Positions 49,607-61,329 are shown, counted from the first letter of the stretch. The stretch: DNA of 64,000 nt from Euryodendron excelsum (GCA_033060915.1 CM065392.1:15223501-15287500); one strand, 5' to 3'. Numbers and translations: made by a program. Notes: generated by a model not told the origin, from the letters alone.

Positions 49607-49960
49607 CACTACAAGAAAAAACATATTTTGCGACTAATTTTTGTGACCGTATTGTGGGTAGTCACCAATAGTTACATGTCTAGCAACTAAATAATAATTT
49701 GGTGATCATTATTAATATTTTAGTGACCATGGCTTTTTAGTGGCCAATAGTTATAGTTTTCGGCAACTAACTTGATGCATTGTTGCCAAGTTGAACATTA
49801 GGTGACTAAGTTTTTTGTTGTTACCAAAAGTTGAATATTAGGTGACTAAGTTTTTTGTTGTTACCAAAAGTTGAATATTAGGTGACTAAGTTTTTTGTTG
49901 TTGCCAAATGTTTAACATTTGCGACTAAAGTTTGGTTGCAATCTAAAATTTGATAAAAAT
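49607..49960 (+). mobile_element. CACTA (En/Spm) transposon terminus with subterminal repeats
   Basis: CACTACAAGAAAAAACATAT at 49607 is the hallmark CACTA inverted terminus. It is followed by GCGACTAATTTTTGTGACC and repeated GGTGACTAA or TAGTCACC-type boxes that normally bind the element's transposase. A 40-bp unit (GGTGACTAAGTTTTTTGTTG plus TTACCAAAAGTTGAATATTA) is repeated at 49801, 49841 and 49881. The inverted partner ending in TTCTTGTAGTG was not found up to 64,000, so the other end is outside the window or lost. Confidence 0.88.
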
Positions 49961-49964
49961 TTAT

Positions 49965-50411
49965 TTTGTCCAAATAAATCATTCTCGATTGGTTCTATAG
50001 GTTAGGAAATCTTTGCAGCTTGCAACAAGCCATTTTTAATGTGTTAAGCTGGGGAAATGAAGATAAGCTAGACTTGTTTTCACTGGCATTAACTGTCAAT
50101 TAAGTTGTTGTATGAAAGCTCAATTGTTGTAAGATTTTGTAGCCCCAGGATCACATCTAGCTCTATGGTGCCACTAAAGTTGTTGAAAGAAAGTATGAGG
50201 ATGTTTACCTTCTAATGTCAAAGAAAGATGTGGGAATAGGCCCTTCTAGTTTGTTACTACTCAAATCCAATGTATCCAATGGAGGAAATGATTCATTTGA
50301 AAATCCAGTAACTTGACCATGAAATTGGTTATTGGAAAGCTGAATTTTCTGCAGTGATGGGAGGGAAAATAGTGACAAGGGAATACTTCTGCTGAATAAA
50401 ATGTAAAACAT
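49965..50411 (-). pseudogene. LRR receptor-like-protein fragment carried in the CACTA element
   Basis: The minus translation gives tandem plant extracellular leucine-rich repeats: LFSLPSLQKIQLSNNQFHGQ, then PLDTLDLSSNKLEGPIPTSFF. After a TAA the same pattern continues in fragments (FNNFSGTIELD, LGLQNLTTIELSYNNL, SFPQLNTLKMACCKLQRFP). Spacing and wording match the LRR domain of Cf-type receptor-like proteins, plasma-membrane proteins for defence or development signalling. Signal peptide, other repeats and the membrane anchor are absent, and there are stops and frameshifts. It lies between the CACTA terminus and the transposase genes, so it is probably a host fragment acquired by the element. 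Confidence 0.85.
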
Positions 50412-50739
50412 GTCAACTCTGAATTAACCATACATCTTTCTCATTAATTAATGAGTGAGTTGCAAATAAATAAGTTTTTAAGTAAGGTTGGGCTTCTTAT
50501 AGCATGCGTACGGAAAGTAATCTCATCCCAATCACCAATTCAAATATATTTAGTTTCATGCTAACTATAAGAAGTCGAATAAAATGAAGTAACTTGGAAC
50601 TTTGGAGTAACTTAAGGCAAACGTAACCCATATGCATTCAGTTGGTATATTATAATTTGATGAATTAAGCCCACATGGCTTTTAATTTCAGCAAAAACAA
50701 ATAAACGATGGCTCATATTCACAATTTACATAAACTGTC

Positions 50740-50920
50740 AGAAGTGCATGAACGCAGGATCAACCGCGCGATGGCGCACTTCCACAGTGAATTGCACTGA
50801 ACTCTCTGTGCTATTAACACGCTATTAGGCCGCAATCGCAAGGTTATTAATTTCATCCACTGAACTCTCTGTGCTATTAGCATGCTATTATCCCGCGATG
50901 GCGTGCTCCATTTTGTAAGA
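50740..50920. repeat. CpG-rich repeat block, left CACTA region
   Basis: A CpG-rich patch in AT-rich DNA (CCGCGCGATGGCGCAC, CCGCAATCGCAAGG, CCCGCGATGGCGTGC) with ACTCTCTGTGCTATTA twice (50,801 and 50,864). The same unit recurs at 61,428 next to CGCGCCATCGCGGG. GC-rich repeated blocks near genes of En/Spm elements are known methylation-sensitive control regions; that role here is inferred. Confidence 0.65.
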
Positions 50921-51244
50921 TAATAAATTATCTCCCCCTATATTGAAACTCTCTTCTCCCTAAACATCCACCTTACTTAACGGGTTAATAAAGTAAATAC
51001 GATCCATCAAAATACAAACATGTTCAATAACATATTAACAATCCTAAAATATACCACAAAAGAAACATGAATCATCATTTAAACCATAATATATATCATC
51101 CAAACCAAATTGTCCAAAACAAATCCGTCCAACAACATAACTAAAACTAAAAAGATCAAAACAACCAACCACACTATCACCACCACACAACCAAGCTACT
51201 ACCTTAAAAAACAATTACCAAGCTAATCTCCTTCTTTTTAGCAC

Positions 51245-51350
51245 AAAATCACTGAGAAGCAGGAGGAAGTGGTGGAGGAGGCATGTGACCGTCTTGAATA
51301 TAGGTGATCACAGAATCCATTGTGGCTTCCACATGCATTCACTGCTACAT
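51245..51350 (-). pseudogene. C-terminal tail of a second 'putative plant transposon protein' copy
   Basis: The minus reading is MHVEATMDSVITYIQDGH followed by a proline-rich end PPPPLPPASQ and a stop. It parallels the end of the large ORF at 57371-58479 (FQGTMDSVVNYIRDGH), which there is cut off by an LTR. This shows what the natural end of that protein family looks like and indicates two related copies in the window. The rest of this copy is missing; it follows directly after the DUF4216 end of the CACTA transposase. Confidence 0.65.
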
Positions 51351-51360
51351 CATGTCGGTT

Positions 51361-54300
51361 CTATGCAAGGTTTACATCCAAGTCATCAAACTCTTCTTCA
51401 TCATTTGGATTCTTTGGTAGTTCATCTTCCTGATCATGACCGAATGCTTCTTCTTCACCATCTTCTCCTTGCTGAATCCTGTATTGTAAAATTGCCTCCT
51501 TGCTAATAACTTCTGGATCAACATCAGTCCTAAGCAAATCATTGGTAATGAGATCTTCAAGGATAATTGGTGCAATTTCAGTGCTCGTTTCTTGTTGGAA
51601 CACATCAACGGGATCATCTGTTTGATCTATTTCATCTTTCTCTGGCACATTCCATATTCCTCGATGTTGGAATCGTTCTACAACTTTCCAATCTTCCTTA
51701 ATTGACGTCTTATACTTGGTATCATTGACGTAGAAAACTTGTTGGACTTGATTTGGTAACACAAATGGATCATTCTTGTACCATCTACTTTTGACATCAA
51801 TACTTATGGCATGTTCATCCATCTGACAAGTCTTGTTGGTACTAGTATTGAACCATTCACATTAGAACAAAATAACTCGATATTCAAACAAATACGTTAT
51901 TTGCCACACTTTGATCAATTTACCGTAGAAATTCGTTAAACCGCTTAGGTGATTTCCTTCCACTACCACACCACTATTTTGACTTTTATGGTGATTGTCG
52001 CGGTCGACGGTATGAAATCGCATTCCACTACAAATACACCCTGAATATGTCCTTAATATTGGACCCCGACCATTGACCAACGACCATAATTCATCTGTTA
52101 CTTCTGGGGCCTTATCTTTTCTCAATTGATTCATCTACACAAACAACATAAATAATGTTAATTTTAGTATATCATTATCTTCACGTGCACAAGTAACTAG
52201 GACTTACTTATTGTTTGAACCAATTTGGAAATTCTTTTTGTTGTTGCTTTTTGATATATTCTGCATTTTTATTTCCAAGCAAACTGCAGTATTTCCTACT
52301 CGATCAAAACACTTTCTTAATTACGAATGCATAAATATAATCATATGTAAGAAATGAAATTAAGAACGTCAAAGAAAACGTACTGTAGATAAGGTTCCAC
52401 TTATGAACAATTGAATAAGATAAACTAGTGTGCCATTTCACGTTTTGTAGTGGGCACATCTAGTGCCCTTATAATCAAGCCAAACGGACGGGCAGTTTGA
52501 GAAAATACTACTAATCTACGACCACGCTTACCACCATCATTGTTCCTTTCCTGTCGGTTGAAAATAGTTTCTATTCTGTCAAGATACCTAGAACAGAAAG
52601 TAGTACTCTTTGGAAAGGTACGCCTCTGCAATCGAAACTTCTAGACGAACTTTATTGGCAACAAACCCTTTTAACATCCCAAGTAGCCTACAGACGAGAC
52701 AATGAAAATTTTTCAAGAGGAAATTAGGCTTTCAAATCATCAAGAACATGCTTAGTCTAGACAACATAATATGATATCACACGGTATTATGTTTTTCAAT
52801 GACGTAATTACCTTTCAATTGGATACATCCATCGATATTGCACTGGTCCTCCAAGCTTAATTTCACGAGGTAAATGAACAGCCAAGTGCACCATGACATC
52901 AAAGAAAGCCGGAGGAAATATCTTTTCAAGCTTGCAAAGTACGAGGATGATATGGCCCTCTAGCTTCTCTACATCATCTATCCTCAATGTCTTTGAGCAC
53001 AATTTCTGAAAAAAATTATCTAACTCAAATAGCATGTTACCAATTTCCTTAGTAACATAACCGCGCATCCCAATCGAAAGAAGTTGCTGCAAAAGGACAT
53101 GGCAATCATGAGTTTTAAGGCCAGACAACTTACCCCCTTGAGTGCTCACAGAGTTAGAGATGTTTGCTGCATAACCATTAGGGTACTTGATTGACTTTAA
53201 AAAATCATAAAAGCCTTGTCTCCCAGTAGGGGGCAGTGTGTACAATGTTGGAAGCTTCTCAAAAGACCCATCATCTCGCTTCTTGAGGTGTAACTCCTTT
53301 CGTATATTCAGGTTTTCTAATTCTAAGCGTGCCTTTTCCGTATCCTTATTCATACCGTCTATGCCCTATAACGTCCCAAGCAGATTATCACATATATTCT
53401 TCTCTATATGCATGACATCAAGGTTGTGTCGAAGCTGGAGGATATTCCAATATGGCGACTCAAACATAATACTTCTCTTCGTCCAATTTAAAATTGAATG
53501 CTCATCTCCTCATCTTTTCCTACAACTTGGATATTTTCCAAATGCCTTGTAAGTCCCTGAATCAATTTGCTCCAAAATTTGTTCGCCTGACATCTCCATA
53601 GGCCTTGATTGATTCTCCATCTCACCATTAAACAGCTTATTCCTTCGCCAACTGTGATTTTCAGGCAAGAAGCGACAAGCTCCTATGTACCCTATCTTGC
53701 TTATCAAACCCTGTGATGAATTCTCCTCATTGCAGATAAGACAAGCCAAATAACCTTTTGTAGTCCAACCAGACATGTTTCCATATGTAGGGAAGTCATT
53801 AATCGTCCACATTACGGTTGCACGCATTAAAAACCTTTGCCCTTTCGAAGCATCATATGCTTGAACCCTATTAACCCACAATTCTTTTAGCTCGCTAATA
53901 AGTGATTGCAAGTAAACATCAATATCTCTTCCAGGGGACAATGGCTAAGGAATCAGCAATGACATCATAGAATAGGGCTCTTTCATGCACATCCATGGTA
54001 GGAGGTTGTAAGGCATCAAAATAACAGGCCACATACTATATGATGAGCTCCTATTGCCAAAGGGATTAAAACCATCAGTTGCTAACCCTAACCTCACGTT
54101 TCGCGAGTCCTCAGCGAATAATGGATATCGCCTATCAAAATCCTTCCATTCCTTGGCATCAACCAGATGTCTTAATACCCCATCATCTGAACGTTTCTAC
54201 TTTTGCCATCTCATGTCAGCCGCTATTTTCTTTGACATAAACAATCTTTTAAGCTTGGTGTTAGGGGAAAATAACGTAATATCTTATTAGGGATCTTCTT

Positions 54301-55030
54301 ACCTTTATCGTCATTTACCTTGTATCTAGACTCCTTACACTTTGGGCAATGCTCCAAATCTGCTGTCTCTCCCCAAAATAGTACACAATCATACTTGCAC
54401 GAATGAATAGGCACATTCCCCAAACCCAAATCACGCAAGTACTTTTTACATTCATAAAAATTCCATGGTACAGTATCATCAGCACTCGATAACATCTCCT
54501 TGAATGCATCCATCACCATGTCAAACGCAGCGTTGGTCATCTTGTTGTACACCTTAATATGAAGCATCTTCACAATGAACGACAAAATTAACTTTTTTAC
54601 ATCCCGAATATACTTCACGATGAGCACCATTAAACAACTTATCAAATTTCTGCGTATCTTGACTTTCAAAAGTGTTAGGCAAATTATCCATACCATCATC
54701 GAAGGCTCCACCCACGTAAATTTCTTCCAACATATTGAGCAACTGATCATTGTCTCAAAGAATGTCACCTTCCACTATATCTGAATTACCACCACCTTGG
54801 TATTGGTCATTGTCGTTTCGTACACTCGGTTGACGCACATCAACAGGTTCTCCATGATCTACCCAGGTCTTGTAAGAAGGATCGATCTCATTTTGGATCA
54901 AGTGAACATAAACTTCTTTCGCACTCAGCTTTTTTTCATTCAAACAATTTAAACACAGACAAAAAATCTTAGTCTCTTGGTCATCTAATTTTTCCCTTGC
55001 AAACTTTATAAACTTTACTTTTAAGACCAT
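51361..55030 (-). pseudogene. CACTA (En/Spm) transposase relic, TNPD/TNP2 type
   Basis: The minus reading gives the full domain order of plant CACTA transposases. Transpos_assoc runs about 55030-54840 (FIKFAREKL, the CLCLNC motif, VYVHLIQNEIDPSYKTWVDH). A Transposase_21 region runs 54590-53560 (HIKVYNKM, LRDLGLGNVPIHSCKYDC, ILRYFPLTPSLKD, NVRLGLATDGFNPFGN, DIDVYLQSLI, MWTINDFPTYGNMSGWTTKG). DUF4218 runs 53200-52560 (LKTHDCHVLLQQLL, GPVQYRWMYPIER, TFCSRYLDRIETIFNR). DUF4216 runs 52080-51650 (RFHTVDRDNHHKSQNSGVVV, RWYKNDPFVLPNQVQQVFYV). Stops (for example 54755 and between IP and PLSPG near 53,950) and frameshifts (near 54,590) disable it. The N-terminus is cut by the copia insertion at about 55,030. 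It would cut and rejoin CACTA ends. Confidence 0.93.
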
Positions 55031-55178
55031 TTACAACAAGTCTCCATAGTTCATAATCTACCAATTGAATGTAGATTCTCATTCTATTTTTTCAATAATT
55101 ATAATTGGTGTCATTAAACATAGGTGGTCTATTTGTGGATTGACCCTCCCTAAGAGAGCTTCCGAAATTGGTTGCCAT
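55030..55178 (-). pseudogene. 5' fragment of a copia gag gene
   Basis: It starts at an ATG (55178, minus) downstream of the primer-binding site: MATNFGSSLREGQSTNRPPM then FNDTNYNY, a stop, and KNRMRIYIQLVDYELWRLVV and NGLK. This is the characteristic start of SIRE-like copia gag. A TGA at 55094-55092 stands where the family usually has tryptophan. After about 50 codons the sequence runs directly into the CACTA transposase, so the rest of the copia element was deleted. Confidence 0.8.
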
Positions 55179-55220
55179 GGATCTATTCCTAGGATGTTAA
55201 GCCTTAAAACAGAAATACTA

Positions 55221-55232
55221 GCTCTGATACCA
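55221..55232 (-). promoter_or_regulatory. Primer-binding site for initiator tRNA-Met
   Basis: On the minus strand TGGTATCAGAGC follows the LTR end (CCAACA) after a short spacer. This is the standard copia primer-binding site complementary to the 3' end of initiator tRNA-Met, and it fixes the LTR as a 5' LTR on the minus strand. Confidence 0.88.
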
Positions 55233-55234
55233 AT

Positions 55235-57370
55235 TGTTGGTCCAAAAGGCAACCCAAGAGGGGGGTGAATTGGGTTTTTCAAAGATTAATGCTAGTTAAG
55301 ATTAATTAAAATTAATTTAAGCAATGTAACAGTGATTAATCTATATGCAATGCAATGTAATCAGAAGAAATAAAGAAAACAGAGCAATAGAAGAGAGACA
55401 CAGATTTACAGAGGTTCAACCACAAACCGTGGTCTACGTCCTCACCCCAAGACCTCCTTGAAGTCTTCTTCCACTGTGTAATCACCTATTACAAGATGAG
55501 TTGCTGATTGACAAAGTACTCAGCTCACTATACAAGAACTCCTCACCGAGCTCTTCAATCTCCAAGTGGTTTTGTCCAAGCTCTACTCAAACTTACAAGA
55601 GTTTTGCTTTCACAAGAGAACTCTCAAACTCTCAATTCAAGTAACTAACACACTATCTACCAAGAGTAGATTTTACATTTAAAGCTCACAAATGAAGACA
55701 GGAGGAATATTATAGTATATCAGTAAATCAGTCAGCTTGATCTTGTTTTTGTCTTCAATCACTTGTGTGAATGCAGCTGGAAGCTTGTATATATATCCTT
55801 GTATTGATTTCATCCGTTAGAGATTGTTGGGGATCATTAATGCACGTCCAGCCTGTTATAACGTTAAGAAAAATAGCCGTTATATCTAAAGAGTCCGCTC
55901 CAGGTTTGTGGAGTCGACACTTTCTGCTTCTGCATTTACCAGATGTTGATCACTAACTTCATGAGTCCACTCTTCATATCGATGAGGTGACTCCTTGTTC
56001 ATTTTGTCTTCACATCTTTGGCTTCTGCTGTCATGAGGCGATTCCTTATCTTCAGGTGTCCGCTCATTGATCATGTCATCTTCAAGCCTTTTACTTCTGC
56101 TGTCAAGAGGCGACTATTCGTCTTTATGTGTCCGCTCATTGATCATGTCATCTTCAAGCCTTGGCGTCTGTCTCCATGAGGCAATTCTTTATTTCAATGA
56201 GTCCACTCTTTGTCTATATGGTCTCTAGGCTTTTTGTTTCTGTGATCAAAAGGCGACTCTTCATTTTTCATGAGTCCACTCATTGTTCATTTTGTCTTTA
56301 AGCCTTTTGCTTCTGTAATCAAGAGGCAACTCCTCATTTCCATGAGTCCCCTCATTGTCCAGAAATCTGCTTTTTGACTTCTAATGATTCAGCTTATCTC
56401 AGCACTGATATAAGATCTTCAAGGAGTATGTCTTTGGGGTATGATGAACAATCAAATCTTCTTAACTCATCAGAGTTAACTTCTATTCAATTTGGATTGA
56501 ATCAATCATTGGATATTTATCTTCTCTTGAATCTCAAACTATCAAATCTTCATTTGATCAATGTACATCGTTTCTTCTTCATTTGCAAAGCTTTCTTTTT
56601 CATTGCAGAACATCTTCTTCAATGCCAAGCTTCCTCAATTACGGAAAGCTTCACAATACTTCATTGCCAAGTTCTTCTCTTTGATAACAATTCATCTTTC
56701 TTCTTTACAGATCACTTCAGTGAGACTTTTGCAGACATGATGAAATCTCTTCATACATCTAATCTTTATTGATTCTTTACATTGTAGAAGATTTCTTAAC
56801 TTGGATTCCATGTAGAGATCAGATAATTATTGTGAGCTATCTTCTCAACAACTTCAATCACATTGTCTTGAATTGATCTTTGCATACTAGATGAAATCAT
56901 CTCTTGAGCATTTTCAATCTCTTCAACAATCAATTCTTCTTCAACTGATCTTTGCACTTCTTCAACTAGTCTTTGCATATTATGATGAAGTCTTCAGTCT
57001 ATCTCAAGTGCTAATCAATCTTCATTGAAACTATGCATACTTGATAAAAGCTTTATTTGAACACCTTCAATCTCTTCGAATGTAGAATATTTGTTTGAAG
57101 TAGAGATAGGTGTCAATCCTCTGTTTGGTTCATTGCATAGCTCTTTGAATTCATTGATTGATCTTTAAATTCGTTGTGCATTTTCTTTGACATGCATTAG
57201 ACTTAAGATTGAACTTTAAGTCTAAATTATGAACTTTGTTAATCTGCACACTAAGTAGATTCATTAGTAAAATAACACAATATTTAGTTATCATCAAAAT
57301 CAACATAAGAATTAACCTTGAGTCAACAAAGGTCAACTTTAAGTCAACATGGGTCAACTTTAAGTCAACA
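55235..57370 (-). mobile_element. SIRE/Maximus-like copia 5' LTR (2,136 bp)
   Basis: On the minus strand it begins TGTTGACTTAAAG (57370) and ends CACCCCCCTCTTGGG..CCAACA (55235), followed by the primer-binding site and a gag start. It is the same family as the solo LTR at 34338-36042. Several GTCAACA copies lie near its start, so the exact first base could shift by about 30-60 bp. It inserted in the ORF at 57371-58479. The downstream part of the element is missing after gag, so no target duplication can be checked. Confidence 0.85.
55935..56370 (-). repeat. About 72-bp tandem repeat inside the copia LTR
   Basis: A unit containing GAGTCCACTC or GTGTCCGCTC, CATTTTGTCTTCAAGCC and CTTCTGTNNTCAAGAGGCGA-like segments recurs at about 55963, 56055, 56128, 56199, 56272 and 56344, mostly 71-73 bp apart. 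The related solo LTR at 34338-36042 carries a different reiterated phrase in the equivalent interior, so the LTR interior of this family expands different repeats. Confidence 0.75.
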
Positions 57371-58479
57371 TGACCGTCCCGAATGTAGTTGACCACGGAA
57401 TCCATTGTCCCTTGAAAAACATCAACACGTGCATTAATTTGAGTAAACTGCTCATTATTTGACTGTTGCATATCTTGAAGAAATCGCATCATAGACTGAA
57501 AATTCATTGAACCAGACGACAAACTCTCAGGTCCACCGAACATAGGAGGATCCTTAGCTCCCTCAAACTTATCATCATCACTATCATCTTCATCACCACC
57601 ATCATCACTATCATCTTCATCACCTTCTTCGGCATCCACATCAATCATAGGAGCATCAACACGTACTTTGTGAGGCTTACTACGCTCCAAAGACTTCTTA
57701 TAAACAGGAGCAGCCAAATACAAAACTTTCTCACCTGGAAAAAGTGGAACATTTTGAGCCAAGAGGTATTGGGAGATGAAATAACCAAAGGGAAGACCGA
57801 GATTCTTAGGTTTATGCTTTGAGGCATGAATCATATGTTGCACCATGAGAGAGGGAAGATCTATAGTGAGACCAATACCAATGGCAAATAATAAACAACA
57901 TCTCTCAGAATTTAGAGAAGTGGAATAAGATGTAGGCCAAATAGTGAATGAAGTGAAGGTGTTGAGAATCCGATACTCAGGTGTGAGAGAGGAATGACGA
58001 ATTTGTTTGCCCATTACATAAGACTCAGAATTGTTTGTCAAAACAGATACAACATTTTTCATAAAAGCCATATCATCGTCCACATTTTGAATAGGAAATT
58101 GAGGATTATCAACACGAGGAAGATCATAAAAACGACCCACAACATTAGTATTGATAAAGAAGGAAAAACCTCGACAAAAGGTTTTGAAAGATAACTTTTT
58201 TTTGTTCACATTGGTAACGTGACAGTAAAATTTCTTAACCATCTCAGGATAAACATTGCCACTAAGATTCAAAATGAAATTCCAACCACGTTCGGTAAAA
58301 GTTTTGTAAATAAATACATCCTTGAAATAGTGTGTTTTGAGGCCTCGTTCAAGTAAAACTTTTCGTGTAGCAAAGGAATCCTCAAAAATCTTTCTAAAAG
58401 AGTCATCCTTGAATTTTGGAGGGATGTAAGTGGACGATTCAACATGGGCTCTTTTCTTAGACATTGTAAACAAGAACAA
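57151..58479 (-). CDS. 'Putative plant transposon protein' domain ORF, C-terminus replaced by LTR sequence
   Basis: This is the longest ORF in the window (442 codons). Residues about 30-230 match the plant transposon-associated domain seen beside CACTA-type genes (LLERGLKTHYFKDVFIYKTF, ERGWNFI, a long helix-rich middle, FYDLPRV, IWPTSYS). Its biochemical role is not known to me. Residues about 275-305 form an Asp/Glu-rich acidic tract encoded by a short repeat; about 340-369 look helical (QSNNEQFTQINARVDVFQGT). From residue about 370 on, the reading frame runs into the copia LTR (57370 down), giving about 70 foreign residues. The natural start is probably the second Met (MSKKRAHVES). The uninterrupted frame up to the insertion suggests a fairly recent loss. 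Confidence 0.75.
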   Translation of the reverse strand: MFLFTMSKKRAHVESSTYIPPKFKDDSFRKIFEDSFATRKVLLERGLKTHYFKDVFIYKTFTERGWNFILNLSGNVYPEMVKKFYCHVTNVNKKKLSFKTFCRGFSFFINTNVVGRFYDLPRVDNPQFPIQNVDDDMAFMKNVVSVLTNNSESYVMGKQIRHSSLTPEYRILNTFTSFTIWPTSYSTSLNSERCCLLFAIGIGLTIDLPSLMVQHMIHASKHKPKNLGLPFGYFISQYLLAQNVPLFPGEKVLYLAAPVYKKSLERSKPHKVRVDAPMIDVDAEEGDEDDSDDGGDEDDSDDDKFEGAKDPPMFGGPESLSSGSMNFQSMMRFLQDMQQSNNEQFTQINARVDVFQGTMDSVVNYIRDGHVDLKLTHVDLKLTFVDSRLILMLILMITKYCVILLMNLLSVQINKVHNLDLKFNLKSNACQRKCTTNLKINQ

Positions 58480-60900
58480 GTAATTTCAACAACCCAAATC
58501 TAACTCAATGAAACCCTAGAATGGAAAAAACATCAAACAAACAAGATTAGCGAGTAAGAACCTTACCAAAATGATGATTAACCGGTGCAAACCAACAAAG
58601 AAGATGAACTCAGTCACTGGGTGAAGAACCTAGGGCGCTATCATGAGATGAGGAGAGAAAACGAGACGTAAAATAAAAGTGACCCTGAAATTGCTGATAT
58701 CTGAATCGTGAGCGTGCGATTGCGCGCTTGCTGCCTTCATAATCTCTTTTTCAATTATAAAAATTAAAGTATTAACTAAGATAACAAAAATAATTTTTGA
58801 AACTTAGATAACAAATCTTAAACATGAACAGAAAGGAAGGAATTTCCATTATGACAACCAAAGACGCTATGCGGTCTTAATTTTGAATTAAATGTGTTAT
58901 TTTTAAAAAATATAGAAAAATTTTCATGGGAAACTTATATCACCATTAAAAATATAGGAAAAATATAATTTTGAATTACGCGTTACCATATCTAATCTCC
59001 ATTTGTCATGTTTTATCCAACGCAATTTTTCCATAACAAATCTTCCCTCCCAACTACATTTAAATTTTTTGTTTAGATTTTTTAAACTTTGAATACTATA
59101 AAATGTGGTCATGGCTTTTAATTTATTAGGCAACTGATTTTAATTTCCTAAATTCTCTCTCGATGTGGCATATCTAATCTCATCTAACATAATCTAACCT
59201 AATATTGACACGATTATGTTAGGAAAAATGAATTTGAAACAATATTAAAATGTATTCAAGCATCAAAATGTACAATTTTAAAAAAAAATGTACAATTAAA
59301 AAGGAATACAATTTATATTAGGTACATGTTCTAAAAATTTTTTTTTAAATGTGCCATTTTCATTGACAAACCATTTGTATTCTTTCAACACATGATATAT
59401 TACAAAATGTCTGAGACAAAAGATTTAGATGGACAGAATAAATGATGCATAATCCAACGCTAATCAATTTAGGGCAATGATTTCTTTTCTACATAAAAAA
59501 ATAAAGAAAAAATGAATAAGAAAAGTAATAAAATCCAACTACTGAAGTATTGAATGCAATGATGAACTCCTAGTGAAAAGAAAAATGAAAGAAAAAATGA
59601 ATAAGAAATAGAAAAATTCCAATTACTCAAAAATTCCTTGGCTCTTCCTCAACTTTTAAACTTCTGCTCAAGTTTCATGACTCTTTCTCCACCCTTAAAC
59701 TTTCAGAAGTTTTTTAGTTCTTTTCAACTTCTCCAAAGGATGATAATCTATTTTAAACTTTAGTAAATAACAAATCAAAATAGAGGCTTCATTAGACAAA
59801 GAGAATACAATAATAAATTTACCAATAGTATCCAAAAAAAATTAAAGATTAGTAAATTACACAAAAGCCATAAAGATACCCAAAAAAAAAGAACAAAGGA
59901 CAACTGAATTCACGATAATCATGCATACAAGAAAAATATGAGATGAAATATAGAGATTAATCATTAGAAGGAGAACTATAGAGATTCAATGTGATCGCCT
60001 GCCAGAGATGAGCAAGAGCGATATAATATTATAACATATGTGCACAGTTTTGTTTTGAAAATTTTTCTTTACGCGAGATTTTAGGAATTAGGTACAGATT
60101 TTAGAAAGAGGATCAATTAAGGATGTATTGGCCAATCAATATTATCACTCAACTTTTTTGAAGTTTTAAATGTTTAAAAAAAATCAAAACAGAGAGAGAA
60201 TGCTTGTGCGGATTTTTCTTGAATATTTTCTTAATCAATAAATTTTAGGATTTAAAGAGAAATTTTAGGAATTTTTTTTTAAATACTAAATAAGTTTTTG
60301 ATCAATCAGGTTTTAAAACTCTAACTTTTTTGCCACGTAGCTTCCTTATATTTCAGAATTTTTAAAAAATTAGCATTGAGCTTTTAGAGGCCTCACAATC
60401 TCCGCCACTACATTCTTATATATATAAGTATATATTTTTTAATATATATTTGAAAAATAAATACTTGCTATAATTTTATTTGACTATGTATTTTAAAATA
60501 CATAAATTTCAAGCGAAACAAAGTTACTGTTAATTGGTGTCACTAAGCAAATTATTTACCATACTATTCCATGAATTAATTATTTATCTCTATTTGAGTT
60601 AGTTTTATCTCTTATAAGTTAATGCTATCTCTCTTTATTTAATTTTTTTAATTTATTAATACAATTAGAATTTAATTACATAAAACCCTTTATATTTTGG
60701 TTGTTTAATTTTTTATATGATTTCACATAAATCATTACAACTAAATAAAAAATAAATAAAGATACAAGGAGTTGATTGGAATTAATTTATTAAACTAATA
60801 TTATGATTGGTACGAGTCAAAATAGTCTCGTCTATATTTAGAATTAAAAAAAAACTCTAAATCTAGTTTATAAAATATAAGGAGTATGGAAAAAAAAATT
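58480..60900. other. Non-coding stretch between divergent transposon genes
   Basis: About 230 bp upstream of the 58479 ORF lies a CpG-rich motif (GTGAGCGTGCGATTGCGCGC, 58,709-58,728) like those at 50.75 and 61.35 kb, possibly part of its leader. The remainder is AT-rich with runs of A or T. No gene and no CACTA terminus were seen. Confidence 0.5.
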
Positions 60901-60904
60901 TTCC

Positions 60905-61107
60905 CAAATTTCTCTTCAAAAAAATGGCGCAATACTTCTCACGTTTATTTTCCTCAGTTTTGTCAGTCCCTGTAAACCCTTCTATCGATCTTAATCAAAA
61001 CAAAACAATCTTTCTTCTCTATTCTTTTTCTCCCACAATCTTGCATATCTGGCTACATATAGAGAGAAGAACAATCTCAATCCGTTTTTATCTTCCTCCT
61101 TCTCAGG
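60905..61107 (+). other. Possible 5' leader exon of the downstream transposase gene
   Basis: Pyrimidine-rich sequence ending TTCCTCCTTCTCAG/GTACGATG, a plausible splice donor. The next good acceptor is ATAGTTGCAG before the ATG at about 61,732. A non-coding first exon with a CpG-rich first intron would resemble other En/Spm genes. Evidence is only positional and splice-like, so confidence is low. Confidence 0.3.
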
Positions 61108-61329
61108 TACGATGCTTCTTACAGTTTGCAATATGATTATTTAAGCTTAGATTATTTGTTAATTCGATTCATAAAAAACCCTAGTTAGATGCTTTAAATT
61201 TGTTGCTTTGATTTGGTGTAATCAATTTCTAGGCTGATTTGCCCATAACGAGAGCCTCTCAACGCCAATTTCTAACCCTGAATACTACTTATCTCCTTCT
61301 CGCATGATTTGTAATTTTATGTTCGTGAC

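Noticed and set aside
53238..53552. Plus-strand ORF as an independent gene
   Set aside because: It is the antisense shadow of the CACTA transposase (DUF4218 region), which gives clear domain matches on the minus strand. The same holds for 54054-54290 and 54575-54784.
60400..60425. CCACTACATTC as the second CACTA terminus
   Set aside because: It lacks the AAGAAA continuation, and no subterminal repeats follow.
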